Origin: an uncultured Muribaculaceae bacterium
GTDB lineage: Bacteria > Bacteroidota > Bacteroidia > Bacteroidales > Muribaculaceae
NCBI GenBank assembly: GCA_910586455.1
Contig: CAJUHX010000004.1
Span: forward strand, 1 to 64,000
Direction: 5' to 3'
Length of the DNA stretch: 64,000 nt
Position 1 is the first letter of the stretch. Every line of letters begins with the position of its first letter. This document shows, piece after piece, positions 1 through 9,527 of this stretch. Below the pieces are notes generated by a model, which saw nothing but the letters and a program-made list of their open reading frames with translations, had not been told where the DNA came from and made no database searches. The position numbers were made by a program, and so were the translations under genes.

Positions 1-52
1 GAGCACAACCTTGCCAAGGTTGGGGTCGCGGGTTCGAGTCCCGTTTTTCGCT
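1..52 (+). tRNA. tRNA-Gly(GCC), 5' end cut by window edge
   Basis: The 3' part of a tRNA is visible: an anticodon arm with loop CTTGCCAAG (anticodon GCC), a T arm with GGTTCGAGTCC, and the acceptor strand TTTTCGC ending at base 51 with discriminator T at 52. The first ~22 bases lie outside the window. CCA is not encoded, as is common in Bacteroidetes. The gene sits 31 bp before tRNA-Leu and is probably co-transcribed with it. Confidence 0.9.
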
Positions 53-83
53 CAATCCCTCGCCGTAAGGCTTTGTGATTTAT

Positions 84-167
84 GTCCGGGTGGTGGAATT
101 GGTAGACACGCTACTTTGAGGGGGTAGTGGCCGTTCGGCTGTGTGAGTTCGAATCTCATCTCGGACA
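84..167 (+). tRNA. tRNA-Leu(GAG)
   Basis: This is a complete class II tRNA. The acceptor strands GTCCGGG (84-90) and CTCGGAC (160-166) pair with one G-T wobble, and A167 is the discriminator. The D arm has GGAATTGGTAGACACG. The anticodon stem CTACT/GGTAG encloses TTGAGGG, giving anticodon GAG. The long variable arm and the T arm GAGTTCGAATCTC fit tRNA-Leu. CCA is not encoded. Confidence 0.95.
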
Positions 168-172
168 CCTTG

Positions 173-213
173 AAAAATCCCAAGTGATTGAAATTCAATT
201 ACTTGGGATTTTT
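173..213 (+). terminator. Intrinsic terminator of the tRNA transcript
   Basis: Arms 173-190 and 196-213 pair almost perfectly around the loop AAATT and are followed by a T-rich run. It lies 6 bp after tRNA-Leu. Confidence 0.85.
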
Positions 214-392
214 CTTTTATATATTCCATTCCCACCAACACCATAGCATTCCCGGACATTCGGAGTATAGGCAAAGCTGATGCCTCCACTCCATCAGCAA
301 GTTTAAATGTTTATTTTTTACAGAATAATTAAGTATCAATAAGCCACGGTTCTTTGATTTCTTTCATGAATCGTAATAACGGTTAAAGATGT

Positions 393-1781
393 TCATAGGA
401 TGGCGCTGAACAGCATAAATAGTGTTATAGCCGAAGCCAGCGACAGCAGCAGCAACAGATATCTGTCGCGTCGGCTGAAAACAGGTTGCGTTCCTCCGCA
501 GGCACTCCGGCGAGCTTTTATATAGAAGCCTATGCCGGCCAGATAAAATACAGAGGTCATGAACATATCGGTCAGGCCGCCGGCGTATGCCATCCACAGA
601 CAGAAGATGATGGCAATTACAGCCACCAGTCGGATTCGAAAAGTGTCGGCTTTTTTAAGCAGGAACAGCCCCGTGAACAGGTAGCACGGTATAATCATCA
701 GTCCGGTTATGTGCAGGGCGGTAAGGTACACGTCATCGGCCATTACTACCAGCAACAGAAAAAGCTCCATTACTATGCTGGAGGCAAGGAGGCCGAATGT
801 GGGCATACCTTTTTTGTTTGTCGTTTTGAATTTAGGCGGCAATATGCCCACTATGGCGGCCTCGTAGGGCACTTGCGCCACTACCAGGGTCCATGCCACC
901 CAGCCGCCGAGAAGCGACACTATCACAGCGCATATCACAAACCAGTATGCCCATGCTCCGCACTCGGCATTGAGAATATAGGCAATGGAGGGATTGGGCA
1001 GTTGTGATAATTCGCCCCTGCCAAGCAGACCGAAGCATAGCAGCGATATGGCCATATACAGCACCAGCGAAATTACAAAACCTGCTATCCCTGATTTGCC
1101 CACATCCGATGCTTTCCTGGCTCTGGCCGACATCATTACCGCTCCTTCGACTCCGAAAAAGCAGAACAGAGTCACCATCATGGTGGATTTTACCTGCGCG
1201 CCGACTGATTCGCCGACTGGGGCAGTCCATGCACAGCTCTGCCCGAATAGATAAATATCGAACAGTAGTAAAAGGGCCACGATGATGAATACCAGCATCA
1301 CCACCTTGACTGCCGCAAGAACCGTATTGACAATCCCTGCCGTACGGATTCCCTTAGCCACTATATAATACATCAGCCATATCAGCGCCGAACAGAACAA
1401 CACCGTAGGCCAGTCGTGGCGGAGCAGCGAAGGGAAAAACGCACCGAGCGAATCATTAAGCATCACAGCGTAGGCCACATTCGAAAATGCGGTACATAAC
1501 CAGTAACCCCAGGCGATATTGAATCCGACATAGTTGCCGAATCCGGCCTGGGCATACTGGTATATCCCGGCATTGTACTGCGGGTATTTGTCACTAAGCC
1601 ATTTGAATGCCATCACAAGTGGCAATATACCTGCCGCAGTGATTATCCATGCCAGAAAAACCGCCTGCGGCGATGCCTGTGCGGCCATATTCTGAGGCAG
1701 GTTATATATGCCTACACCTACCATAAGGCCGAACACAAGCGCTGTAAGTCCCCAGAATCCAAGTTTTCCTTTTGTAAGCAT
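393..1781 (-). CDS. APC-superfamily amino acid permease, antiporter-like
   Basis: A 462-residue integral membrane protein of the amino acid/polyamine/organocation superfamily, most like the basic amino acid/polyamine antiporters (ArcD, AdiC, GadC group). It should exchange an amino acid for a related amine or amino acid across the inner membrane. About 12 hydrophobic segments are visible, and TM1 carries the family glycine motif GVGIYNLPQ near residue 23. I start it at the ATG at 1781 (MLTKGKLGFW), because the 20 residues upstream in frame are polar and basic and unlike the family. It stands alone between the tRNA genes and nifJ, with no decarboxylase beside it to indicate the substrate. No clear promoter or terminator was found; the ~100 bp after its stop show nothing recognisable. 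Confidence 0.85.
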   Translation of the reverse strand: MLTKGKLGFWGLTALVFGLMVGVGIYNLPQNMAAQASPQAVFLAWIITAAGILPLVMAFKWLSDKYPQYNAGIYQYAQAGFGNYVGFNIAWGYWLCTAFSNVAYAVMLNDSLGAFFPSLLRHDWPTVLFCSALIWLMYYIVAKGIRTAGIVNTVLAAVKVVMLVFIIVALLLLFDIYLFGQSCAWTAPVGESVGAQVKSTMMVTLFCFFGVEGAVMMSARARKASDVGKSGIAGFVISLVLYMAISLLCFGLLGRGELSQLPNPSIAYILNAECGAWAYWFVICAVIVSLLGGWVAWTLVVAQVPYEAAIVGILPPKFKTTNKKGMPTFGLLASSIVMELFLLLVVMADDVYLTALHITGLMIIPCYLFTGLFLLKKADTFRIRLVAVIAIIFCLWMAYAGGLTDMFMTSVFYLAGIGFYIKARRSACGGTQPVFSRRDRYLLLLLSLASAITLFMLFSAIL

Positions 1782-1871
1782 GCCGTGTCTGTTTTTGTGT
1801 CCTACATAGCGTAAAACCACGTTATATAACACTGCAGCCACCGGAGCTGTTCACTGCTGCCGGACGGCCTG

Positions 1872-1914
1872 CTAAAAAAATCGAGGCGCGCCATAAATGA
1901 CACGCCTCGATTTT
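1872..1914 (-). terminator. Intrinsic terminator after nifJ
   Basis: A 12-bp GC-rich stem (arms 1877-1888 and 1903-1914) ends, read on the minus strand, in a run of seven T. It begins 24 bp after the nifJ stop codon. Confidence 0.85.
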
Positions 1915-1937
1915 ATACGGGGATATTATTGTTTCGT

Positions 1938-4900
1938 TTACTTGTTGTTCATGTCTTCGACAGTGCCAACTTCGGGGTCTACACCCCACTGCTGCTGGGC
2001 CAGACGGCGGTAGTTGTTGTATCGCCACCGGGCGTTTGCCTTGGCTGCTGCGAAGAGTTCGGCAGCTTCTTCGGGGTACTGCTTCTTGACGGTAGCGTAG
2101 CGTACCTCGCCCATAAGGAAGTCTTCGAACTTGTCCCACTGGGGTTCCTTGCTGTCGAGAGTGAAGGGGTTCTTGCCTTCTTCTTCGAGAGCGGGATTGT
2201 AGCGCCACAGGTGCCAGTAGCCGCATTCAACAGCCTTGGCTTCTTCCTGCTGGCTCTTGCCCATGCCCATCTTGAGGCCGTGGTTGATACAGGGCGAGTA
2301 AGCGATTACAATCGACGGGCCGTCGTATGCTTCTGCCTCGCGGATTGCCTTGAGGGTCTGAGCCTGGTCGGCGCCCATTGCAATCTGAGCCACGTATACA
2401 TAGCCGTAGGTCGAAGCAATCAGACCGAGGTCTTTCTTGCGAATACGCTTGCCGCTGGCTGCGAACTTGGCGATAGCGCCCACGGGGGTTGCCTTGGAGG
2501 CCTGACCGCCGGTGTTGGAGTACACTTCGGTGTCGACTACGAGCACGTTGATGTTCTTGCCGCTGGCGAGTACGTGGTCAAGACCGCCGAAGCCGATGTC
2601 GTAAGCGGCACCGTCGCCGGTGATAATCCACTGCGAGCGTGCTACCAGGAAGCCTTTGTGCTCGAGGATTGCCTTGCAGATGTCGCAACCGCATGCTTCG
2701 CACAGGGGCACGAGCTTGTCGGCTACCTCGCGGGTTACTGCTGCGCTGTGACAGTTGTCGAGCCACTGCTGTGCGAGCGCCTTGATTTCGGCGGAGCACT
2801 GGCCGCAGTCGAGGGCAGCCTTCATCAGGTCATGGATGCGCTGGTGCATCTTTTCGGTGGCTATGGTCATGCCGAGGCCGAATTCAGCAAAGTCTTCGAA
2901 GAGCGAGTTGCCCCATGCCGGACCGTGGCCGGCGGCGTTGGTGGTATAGGGAGTCGAGGGAACCGAACCCGAGTAGATACTTGAGCAACCGGTGGCGTTG
3001 GCTACCATTTCGTGGTCGCCGAATAACTGGCTGATAAGTTTTACATAGGGAGTTTCGCCGCAACCCGAGCAAGCGCCGGAGAATTCGAACAGCGGAGTTG
3101 CGAACTGGCTGTTCTTTACATTCTGCTGAATGTCCACCAGGTGCTGTTTCGAAGCTACTTCTTTTACGCAGAAGTCCCATTCGGCCTGCTTTTCGAGCTG
3201 GGTTTCGAGGGGTTTCATCTGCAGAGCCTTCTCACCCTTCTTGCCGGGACATACATCCGCACAGTTGCCGCAGCCGAGGCAGTCGAGTACATCAACAGCC
3301 TGAATGAAGCGCATGCCGGTGAATGTCTTGCCGATAGCGGGCAGGGTCTGGTCTTCGGCCATTGGCGCCTTTGCCATTTCGTCGGCGTCGAGTACGAACG
3401 GACGGATAGCGGCGTGGGGGCATACATAGGCACACTTGTTACACTGGATGCAGTTTTCTTCGAGCCATTCTGGCACGAAAGCTGCCACACCGCGTTTTTC
3501 GTATGCTGCGGTGCCCTGCTGCCAGGTACCGTCGGGAATTGCCTCGAAGTCGCTTACTTTGAGCAGGTCGCCGTCCTGTGCATTGATGGGGAAAACGAGT
3601 TTGTTTACAAATTCGGGCGCATTGTTAGGCTTGGCCTCGTCGTCGGGCAGCTGAGCCCATGCGGGGTCAACGGCAAGCTGCTTGTACTCGCCGCCGCGGT
3701 CTACTGCCGCAAAGTTCTTGTCTACCACATCCTGGCCCTTCTTGCCATAGCTCTTTACGATGAATTTCTTCATCTGCTCTACAGCGAGTTCAACGGGAAT
3801 AACCTCGGTGATGCGGAAGAATGCGCTCTGGAGGATGGTGTTGGTGCGGTTGCCCAGACCGATTTCCTGAGCTATCTTGGTGGCGTTGATGTAGTAAACG
3901 CTGATGTTGTGCTGTGCGAAATAGCGCTTAACCTTGTTGGGCAGGTTCTTGGCCAGTTCGTCGCCTTCCCAGATGGTGTTGAGCAGGAAGGTGCCGTTGT
4001 CGCGCAGACCGCGGGTAACGTCGTACATGTGCAGGTAGGCCTGTACATGGCATGCCACGAAGTTGGGGGTGTTCACCAGATATGTCGAACGGATTGGACG
4101 GTCGCCGAAACGCAGGTGCGAGCAGGTGAAGCCGCCAGACTTCTTGGAGTCGTACGCAAAGTATGCCTGGCAATATTTGTCGGTGTTCTCGCCGATAATC
4201 TTTACCGAGTTCTTGTTGGCGCCTACGGTACCGTCGGCACCAAGGCCGAAGAACTTGGCTTCGTAAGTCGAGGGGTCGCCGAGGGCAACTTCTTCCTTGA
4301 GGGGGAGCGAGGTGAAGGTAACGTCGTCGACGATGCCTACGGTGAAGTGGTCTTTGGGTTCGGGGAGTGCAAGGTTCTCGAACACGCCGATAATCAGGGC
4401 GGGAGTGGTGTCCTTCGAAGCCAGACCATAGCGTCCGCCTACAATCACGGGGGCGTCGGCTTTGCCGTAGTAGCATTCCTTGACGTCGAGATAGAGGGGC
4501 TCGGCGTTAGCGCCGGGTTCCTTGGTGCGGTCGAGTACTGCAATGCGCTTTGCTGTAGCGGGTACAGCGGCCAGGAAGTGCTTTGCCGAGAATGGACGAT
4601 AGAGGTGAACAGCCACCATACCTACCTTTTCGCCTTTGGCCACGAGCGAGTCGATGGCTTCTTGGGCGGCCTGGGTAGCAGAGCCCATAACTATGATTAC
4701 ACGCTCGGCATCGGGTGCGCCGTAGTAGTTGAACAGGTGGTATTCGCGGCCTGTGATGGCGCTGATTTTGGCCATGTAGTCCTCAACGATGTCGGGTACT
4801 GCCTCATAGTGCTTGTTGCAGGCCTCGCGGTGCTGGAAGAAAACGTCGCTGTTCTCGGCCATGCCGCGTGCCACGGGCTTGTCGGGGGTAAGGGCGCGGC

Positions 4901-5519
4901 TGCGGAATTCGGCCAGAGCCTGACGGTCGAGCAGCGGTTCGAGATCTTCCTGCTCGAGGGTTTCTATTTTCTGGATTTCGTGCGAAGTACGGAATCCGTC
5001 GAAGAAGTTAACAAAGGGAATGCGCGATTTGATGGTCGCCAGGTGTGCCACACCCGACAGGTCCATTACTTCCTGAACCGAACCTTCGGCCAGCATGGCG
5101 AAACCGGTCTGACGCACCGCCATAACATCCTGGTGGTCGCCAAAGATGCTCAGTGCGTGCGAGGCGATTGTACGTGCCGACACATGGAATACAGTAGGAA
5201 GCATCTCACCTGCAATCTTGTACATATTGGGAATCATAAGCAGGAGGCCCTGAGATGCTGTGTAGGTGGTGGTGAGGGCGCCTGCCTGAAGTGAACCGTG
5301 AACGGCGCCTGCCGCACCGCCTTCTGACTGCATTTCCTGAACCAATACGGTTTCTCCGAAAATGTTTTTACGACCTGCGGCTGCCCATTCATCAACATAC
5401 TCCGCCATGGTCGACGAAGGTGTGATAGGATAGATGGCTGCAACCTCCGAGAACATGTAGCTCACATGGGCGGCTGCCTGGTTACCGTCACAAGTCAAGA
5501 ATTTCTTTTCTTTACTCAT
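1938..5519 (-). CDS. nifJ: Pyruvate:ferredoxin (flavodoxin) oxidoreductase
   Basis: A full-length (1193 residues) single-chain PFOR. It oxidatively decarboxylates pyruvate to acetyl-CoA and CO2 and reduces ferredoxin or flavodoxin, the central anaerobic route in Bacteroidales. The pyrophosphate-binding N-terminal domain has YPITPSS near residue 31. Two [4Fe-4S] motifs follow: CIQCNKCAYVCP (~688) and CLGCGNCADVCPG (~743). Further cysteines occur at CSGCGE (~815) and CEACGCDIC (~930). The thiamine diphosphate motif is GDGAAYDIG...NTGGQ (~967-1000). The start ATG at 5519 gives the usual N-terminus. It has its own promoter and terminator and so appears monocistronic. Codon use matches highly expressed genes by eye. 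Confidence 0.98.
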   Translation of the reverse strand: MSKEKKFLTCDGNQAAAHVSYMFSEVAAIYPITPSSTMAEYVDEWAAAGRKNIFGETVLVQEMQSEGGAAGAVHGSLQAGALTTTYTASQGLLLMIPNMYKIAGEMLPTVFHVSARTIASHALSIFGDHQDVMAVRQTGFAMLAEGSVQEVMDLSGVAHLATIKSRIPFVNFFDGFRTSHEIQKIETLEQEDLEPLLDRQALAEFRSRALTPDKPVARGMAENSDVFFQHREACNKHYEAVPDIVEDYMAKISAITGREYHLFNYYGAPDAERVIIVMGSATQAAQEAIDSLVAKGEKVGMVAVHLYRPFSAKHFLAAVPATAKRIAVLDRTKEPGANAEPLYLDVKECYYGKADAPVIVGGRYGLASKDTTPALIIGVFENLALPEPKDHFTVGIVDDVTFTSLPLKEEVALGDPSTYEAKFFGLGADGTVGANKNSVKIIGENTDKYCQAYFAYDSKKSGGFTCSHLRFGDRPIRSTYLVNTPNFVACHVQAYLHMYDVTRGLRDNGTFLLNTIWEGDELAKNLPNKVKRYFAQHNISVYYINATKIAQEIGLGNRTNTILQSAFFRITEVIPVELAVEQMKKFIVKSYGKKGQDVVDKNFAAVDRGGEYKQLAVDPAWAQLPDDEAKPNNAPEFVNKLVFPINAQDGDLLKVSDFEAIPDGTWQQGTAAYEKRGVAAFVPEWLEENCIQCNKCAYVCPHAAIRPFVLDADEMAKAPMAEDQTLPAIGKTFTGMRFIQAVDVLDCLGCGNCADVCPGKKGEKALQMKPLETQLEKQAEWDFCVKEVASKQHLVDIQQNVKNSQFATPLFEFSGACSGCGETPYVKLISQLFGDHEMVANATGCSSIYSGSVPSTPYTTNAAGHGPAWGNSLFEDFAEFGLGMTIATEKMHQRIHDLMKAALDCGQCSAEIKALAQQWLDNCHSAAVTREVADKLVPLCEACGCDICKAILEHKGFLVARSQWIITGDGAAYDIGFGGLDHVLASGKNINVLVVDTEVYSNTGGQASKATPVGAIAKFAASGKRIRKKDLGLIASTYGYVYVAQIAMGADQAQTLKAIREAEAYDGPSIVIAYSPCINHGLKMGMGKSQQEEAKAVECGYWHLWRYNPALEEEGKNPFTLDSKEPQWDKFEDFLMGEVRYATVKKQYPEEAAELFAAAKANARWRYNNYRRLAQQQWGVDPEVGTVEDMNNK

Positions 5520-5565
5520 AGTGTTTGGTATTTTATACGAAATCTGTTTTCGAAATTCAATTATG

Positions 5566-5597
5566 CAAAGTTACTTATTTTTTTGAAACTGTGCAAA
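5566..5597 (-). promoter_or_regulatory. Bacteroidetes-type promoter for nifJ
   Basis: On the minus strand TTTG (5597-5594) is followed after exactly 20 bp by TAACTTTG (5573-5566), matching the TTTG-N19-21-TAnnTTTG consensus. The start codon is ~40 bp downstream. The -33 element lies inside the 3' end of the GH25 gene. Confidence 0.8.
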
Positions 5598-6305
5598 TTT
5601 TCTAAATTCTTCAAGGCTGCCGTTGAATGTATTGAGATCGACGGCACCCTTTATGCCGCGCACACTTCCCCGGTGGCTGTGCTGCCACAGGCGCCAGGGG
5701 CTGCCGGTGGGCGGATCGGTAAACGAACATATCCACAGTTCAAGGTCGTCGAAACGGCGGTGCAGAAAGCGGGTGTAGCCGCTTTTGTTGGTGTATATGA
5801 TTACCTGCAGCCCTTCGGCGCGCAGGCGGTCGACCATCACTGCCAGCCGGTCGATTACGTCGGCGGTGGTTACGTCGGGGGCGTTTTTCCATTCTTCCAG
5901 GTCGATTGCCACAGGCAGGTCGGGCCGTCGGCCTCCGAGGCCGTCAAGGAAGTTGTAGGCCTGGCGCAATCCGCTGACTTCGAAGCGGAAGAAGTGGTAG
6001 GCGCCTACACTGAGGCCGGCGGCGCGGGCAGCGTCGAAGTTGCGTGCGAAGCAGCTGTCCTGCCAGCGTCCGCCCTCGGTGGCTTTTATATAAACAAAGC
6101 TGACGGTGTCGGCGGCTACGGCGTTGAAGTCAATCTCGCCGTTGTGGTACGACACGTCGATGCCTTTGACCGGGTAGCGGCTGCGGTCGACGCTCACATG
6201 TGGCGGACGGCTGCTGCGGCTGTAGTAGCTCATCACGCCGAATATAAGCACTGCGGCGAGTGCCACTACGGCCATTCCTGTTATATTTACCCTGCCTGAT
6301 TTCAT
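5571..6305 (-). CDS. Membrane-anchored GH25 lysozyme-like muramidase
   Basis: A 244-residue protein. An N-terminal hydrophobic segment (about residues 9-27) works as a signal anchor, followed by a glycoside hydrolase family 25 barrel. GH25 enzymes cleave the beta-1,4 bond between MurNAc and GlcNAc. KGIDVSYHNG (~48) holds the first conserved Asp and AIDLEEW (~132) the DxE catalytic pair; VYIKATEG and GAYHFFRF are further family strands. The catalytic domain should face the periplasm, suggesting cell-wall remodelling rather than phage lysis. The start is the ATG at 6305, which shares one base with the DUF721 stop (TGATG). It is the last gene of the recF operon, and its 3' end contains the nifJ promoter. 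Confidence 0.9.
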   Translation of the reverse strand: MKSGRVNITGMAVVALAAVLIFGVMSYYSRSSRPPHVSVDRSRYPVKGIDVSYHNGEIDFNAVAADTVSFVYIKATEGGRWQDSCFARNFDAARAAGLSVGAYHFFRFEVSGLRQAYNFLDGLGGRRPDLPVAIDLEEWKNAPDVTTADVIDRLAVMVDRLRAEGLQVIIYTNKSGYTRFLHRRFDDLELWICSFTDPPTGSPWRLWQHSHRGSVRGIKGAVDLNTFNGSLEEFRKFAQFQKNK

Positions 6306-6595
6306 CAATGTACTATTATGCTGCTGATTATATCCGCTCCGGCGGCACGGTTGAGTGCCTGTGTGAGCTGCGGCAGCGAGAACTGCAGTTCGGATTTAAG
6401 CGAAGCCGATATTATGAACACGTGCAGCTTGCCGTCTTCGACGTATCGCCGTGCAGTCTGCGAGTTTATCCACGGTCCCACCACCTCGGACCACAGATAG
6501 CAGATGCGCTGTTCGTCGAAGGTACGGAGCTGGCCGGAGGCCTCGATTGCCTCGCGGATAATGCTGTCGACTCGTTTTGCCTCGGTCTTTTTCAT
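6305..6595 (-). CDS. DUF721 protein (DciA-like replication accessory factor)
   Basis: A 96-residue protein of the DUF721 family. The family includes DciA, which helps load the replicative helicase DnaB in bacteria lacking DnaC. The typical core is visible: a basic N-terminus, then WSEVVGPWI, a short strand with GKLHVFIISASLKSEL, and a Leu-rich helix. The ATG at 6595 overlaps the recF stop by four bases (ATGA), so translation is probably coupled; an upstream in-frame extension into recF looks spurious. The recF-DUF721 pairing is common in Bacteroidetes and supports a DNA replication role. Family membership is clear, but the exact function here is inferred. Confidence 0.85.
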   Translation of the reverse strand: MKKTEAKRVDSIIREAIEASGQLRTFDEQRICYLWSEVVGPWINSQTARRYVEDGKLHVFIISASLKSELQFSLPQLTQALNRAAGADIISSIIVH

Positions 6596-7677
6596 GGCTG
6601 CGGGGTGAATGTGCCGTTGTCGGCTCGCCACGAGGCGGTGCCTGCGGGCAGCGGGTCGGCGGCAAGTTTGGTATCGGTTATGAATATCTGGCCGAAGTCG
6701 CTGCGCGACACAACCTCCACTATGCGGCTCACGCGCCCGGCGTCGAGTTTGTCAAAGAGGTCGTCGAGCAGCAGCAGTGGGGTCACGCCGGTAGCCTGGC
6801 GCAGAAAGTCGTACTGTGCCAGCCTCAGGGCTATGGTGTATGATTTTGCCTGGCCTTGCGAGGCGGTGCGCCTCAGTGGCAGGCCGTTGAGTGTGAGGTC
6901 GAGTTCGTCGCGATGTGGTCCGGCCGATGTATGGTGCAGTATCGAGTCGCGGCGGCGGTTGTTATCCAGCAGTTGGTCGAGTGTGGTGCCGTCAGCCATG
7001 GCGCTGTGATAGGCTATGGTCACTTCCTCGCCTCCTTTGCCTGCAATATCGGCATGGTAGCGGCTGAATATGCCGGACAGTTCTTCGACGAATGCCGCGC
7101 GGCGCTTCACTATGGTTTCGGCGGCCATGGCCATAGGCAGTTCGACGGCCTGATACAGCACGGGGTCGCTTATTTCGTTGCGAAGCATGCTGTTGCGCTG
7201 CTCAAGCGCGTGGTTATAGCGCAACAGGGCATCGAGATACAGTGGGTCCGACTGAGATATAACCTGGTCGATGAAGCGTCGGCGGTATTCGGGGGCGCCT
7301 CCGGCGAGGTCCATGTCAGCCGGCGAACTGAGCACCAGCGGAAACGCGCCTATATGCTGGCTTACGCGCTGGTAGGCTTTGTCGCCTCGGCGGAGGGTCT
7401 TGCGCCGTCCGCCGCCCAGACTCAGCGTGAGGGCTTCGGGGGTGTCGCGCCGCAGATATTCGCCACGAAGCATGCTGAACTGCTCGCCGTCGGTTATAAG
7501 CGAGCTGTCGGGAACTCCGGTGTACGACTTGGCGAAGCTGAGCATGTACACGGCGTCGAGCAGGTTGCTCTTGCCCATGCCGTTGTTGCCCACCAGGCAG
7601 TTTATCTTTGGCGAGAAAGTCAGCGAGGCCTCCCGGATATTCTTGAAGTTGGTTATGTTAAGCGCGTTCAGTAACAT
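6592..7677 (-). CDS. recF: DNA replication and repair protein RecF
   Basis: A full-length (361 residues) SMC-like ABC ATPase that loads RecA at single-strand gaps through RecFOR. The N-terminus has the typical LNITNFKNI strand, and the Walker A motif is GNNGMGKS (30-37). A signature region SQGQAKSYTIALRLA and a Walker B with LLLLDDLFDKLD lie near residues 280-310. The ATG at 7677 overlaps the stop of the upstream ABC exporter by one base (TAATG), and its own stop overlaps DUF721. Unlike the classical dnaA-dnaN-recF order, it sits here in an envelope and exporter operon. Confidence 0.97.
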   Translation of the reverse strand: MLLNALNITNFKNIREASLTFSPKINCLVGNNGMGKSNLLDAVYMLSFAKSYTGVPDSSLITDGEQFSMLRGEYLRRDTPEALTLSLGGGRRKTLRRGDKAYQRVSQHIGAFPLVLSSPADMDLAGGAPEYRRRFIDQVISQSDPLYLDALLRYNHALEQRNSMLRNEISDPVLYQAVELPMAMAAETIVKRRAAFVEELSGIFSRYHADIAGKGGEEVTIAYHSAMADGTTLDQLLDNNRRRDSILHHTSAGPHRDELDLTLNGLPLRRTASQGQAKSYTIALRLAQYDFLRQATGVTPLLLLDDLFDKLDAGRVSRIVEVVSRSDFGQIFITDTKLAADPLPAGTASWRADNGTFTPQP

Positions 7678-9527
7678 TATGCCGGAGTGTTTGCGATGTT
7701 GGCGCTCTGCATTTCCACAAGGCGCCGATAGTGGCCGCCGAGGGCCATCAGTTGCTCATGGGTGCCCTGCTCTACTATCTCGCCTTCGTGCATCACGCAT
7801 ATAATGTCGGCTTCGCGTATAGTACTGAGCCGGTGGGCAATAACCAGTGTGGTGCGGTCGGCCATCAGGCGGTCGAGGGCCTGCTGTACCAGCTTCTCGC
7901 TCTGTGTGTCGAGGGCCGATGTGGCTTCGTCGAGAATCAGCAGGGGCGGATTTTTGAGTATTGCGCGGGCAATGCTTATACGCTGGCGCTGTCCGCCGCT
8001 GAGCCGGCATCCGCGGTCGCCTATGTTGGTGTCGTAGCCCTCGGGGCTTTCCATTATAAAGTCGTGTGCGTTGGCAATGCGGGCGGCGCGCTCCACATCC
8101 TGCATGGTGGCTCCTTCCACGCCAAATGCTATATTGTTGAAGAAGCTGTCGTTAAAGAGTATTGCCTCCTGGTTTACATTGCCCATAAGCGAGCGCAGTC
8201 CGTGAACACTCAGGCTGCGGATGTCGGTGCCGTCGATGCTTACCGAGCCGCTGTCTACGTCGTAGAAGCGCGGTATCATATCGGCAAGGGTGCTCTTGCC
8301 GCTGCCCGACTGGCCCACCAGGGCCACTGTAGCTCCGGCCGGAATGGTAAGGCTGATATTTCGCAGCACCGGACGGGTGTCGTAGCTGAAGCTTACATTT
8401 TTCAGTTCTATGCAGCTGTTGAGCAGCGGCAGCTCGGCGGGTCTGTCGGGGTCGGCAATGGGGTTGGGGGTGCCGAGAATCTTGTCGACACGTTCCATCG
8501 AGGCCAGACCTTTCTGTATGGCGTACATGGCTTTGCTGAGTTCCTTCGCCGGATTTATGATGCTGTAGAACATTATCATATAATATATGAACGAGGCAGC
8601 TTTCATGCCGGAATAGCCGCCTAAAATCAGCGAGCCGCCGAACCACAGCACAATGGCAATGGCAGTGGTGCCCAGCAGTTCGCTCATGGGGTGCGCCAGA
8701 GCCTGGCGGCGCGCCACCTGGTTGCTGAGGCGGTAAAAGCGCTGATTCTCGCGGCGGAAGCGGTGCTGAACTTTATCTTCGGCGTTGAAGGCCTTGATTA
8801 TACGCAGGCCGCCCAGAGTTTCCTCTATGTTGCTCATAAGCACGCCCCACTGGTTCTGGGCCTCGAGCGATGTGCGTTTGAGTCGTTTGCCCACCTTGCC
8901 CATGGCCATGCCGGCTATAGGCAGGAGTACCAGCACAAACAGTGTCAGCTGCCACGATATGGCTATCATAGCGCCCAGACAGCAGATTATCATCACCGGG
9001 TTTTTGAACATCATGTCGAGCGACGACATGATTGAGTTTTCGATCTCAGCCACGTCGCCGCTCATACGGGCCATTACATCGCCTTTGCGCTCGGCGGTAA
9101 AGAAGCCTATGGGCAGACGGGTTATCTTTTCATACACCCAGTTGCGCAGGTCGCGTACTATGCCTGAGCGGAGCGGAATTATGCAGTAGCTGCTCATGTA
9201 GGTGGCTCCGGTCTTGAGCATGGTCATCACCACCAATGCCAGTGCCAGCCAGGCCAGTGTGGTGCTGGCGCCATGGGTGCTTATCATCTGCTGGGTGTAA
9301 TAGTAGAAGTTGTTCACAGCCACATCCTTGATGGAGTTGCCGTGACCCAGTGGCATGTAGGCGTACACATCCTCCTTGATCTGGAACAGCATTTCCAGAA
9401 TGGGTATTATAAGGGCGAAGGAGAAGAGGGTGAGAATGGCGGCCAGGATATTGAAAAATATGTTCAGCGCCAGATATTTTTTGTACGGAGGCACAAAGCG
9501 CCTCAATAGTCGGAACAGTTCTTTCAT
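7677..9527 (-). CDS. MsbA-like ABC exporter (fused permease/ATPase)
   Basis: A 616-residue ABC half-transporter that should work as a homodimer. Residues ~20-330 form a six-helix exporter transmembrane domain and ~370-616 the nucleotide-binding domain. Walker A is GQSGSGKST (~404), the signature LSGGQRQR (~509), and Walker B LLILDEAT (~530) with a following H-loop (IAHRLST). The layout is that of MsbA and other type IV exporters that flip lipid A-core or other lipids; the substrate cannot be read from sequence. It overlaps DUF4919 by four bases upstream and recF by one base downstream. Confidence 0.9.
   Translation of the reverse strand: MKELFRLLRRFVPPYKKYLALNIFFNILAAILTLFSFALIIPILEMLFQIKEDVYAYMPLGHGNSIKDVAVNNFYYYTQQMISTHGASTTLAWLALALVVMTMLKTGATYMSSYCIIPLRSGIVRDLRNWVYEKITRLPIGFFTAERKGDVMARMSGDVAEIENSIMSSLDMMFKNPVMIICCLGAMIAISWQLTLFVLVLLPIAGMAMGKVGKRLKRTSLEAQNQWGVLMSNIEETLGGLRIIKAFNAEDKVQHRFRRENQRFYRLSNQVARRQALAHPMSELLGTTAIAIVLWFGGSLILGGYSGMKAASFIYYMIMFYSIINPAKELSKAMYAIQKGLASMERVDKILGTPNPIADPDRPAELPLLNSCIELKNVSFSYDTRPVLRNISLTIPAGATVALVGQSGSGKSTLADMIPRFYDVDSGSVSIDGTDIRSLSVHGLRSLMGNVNQEAILFNDSFFNNIAFGVEGATMQDVERAARIANAHDFIMESPEGYDTNIGDRGCRLSGGQRQRISIARAILKNPPLLILDEATSALDTQSEKLVQQALDRLMADRTTLVIAHRLSTIREADIICVMHEGEIVEQGTHEQLMALGGHYRRLVEMQSANIANTPA

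Noticed and set aside
1..213. tRNA-associated integration site
   Set aside because: No integrase, direct repeat of a tRNA end or island boundary is seen near the tRNA genes.
80..289. Open frame on the minus strand over the tRNA region
   Set aside because: It crosses tRNA-Leu and its terminator and has no protein-like features.
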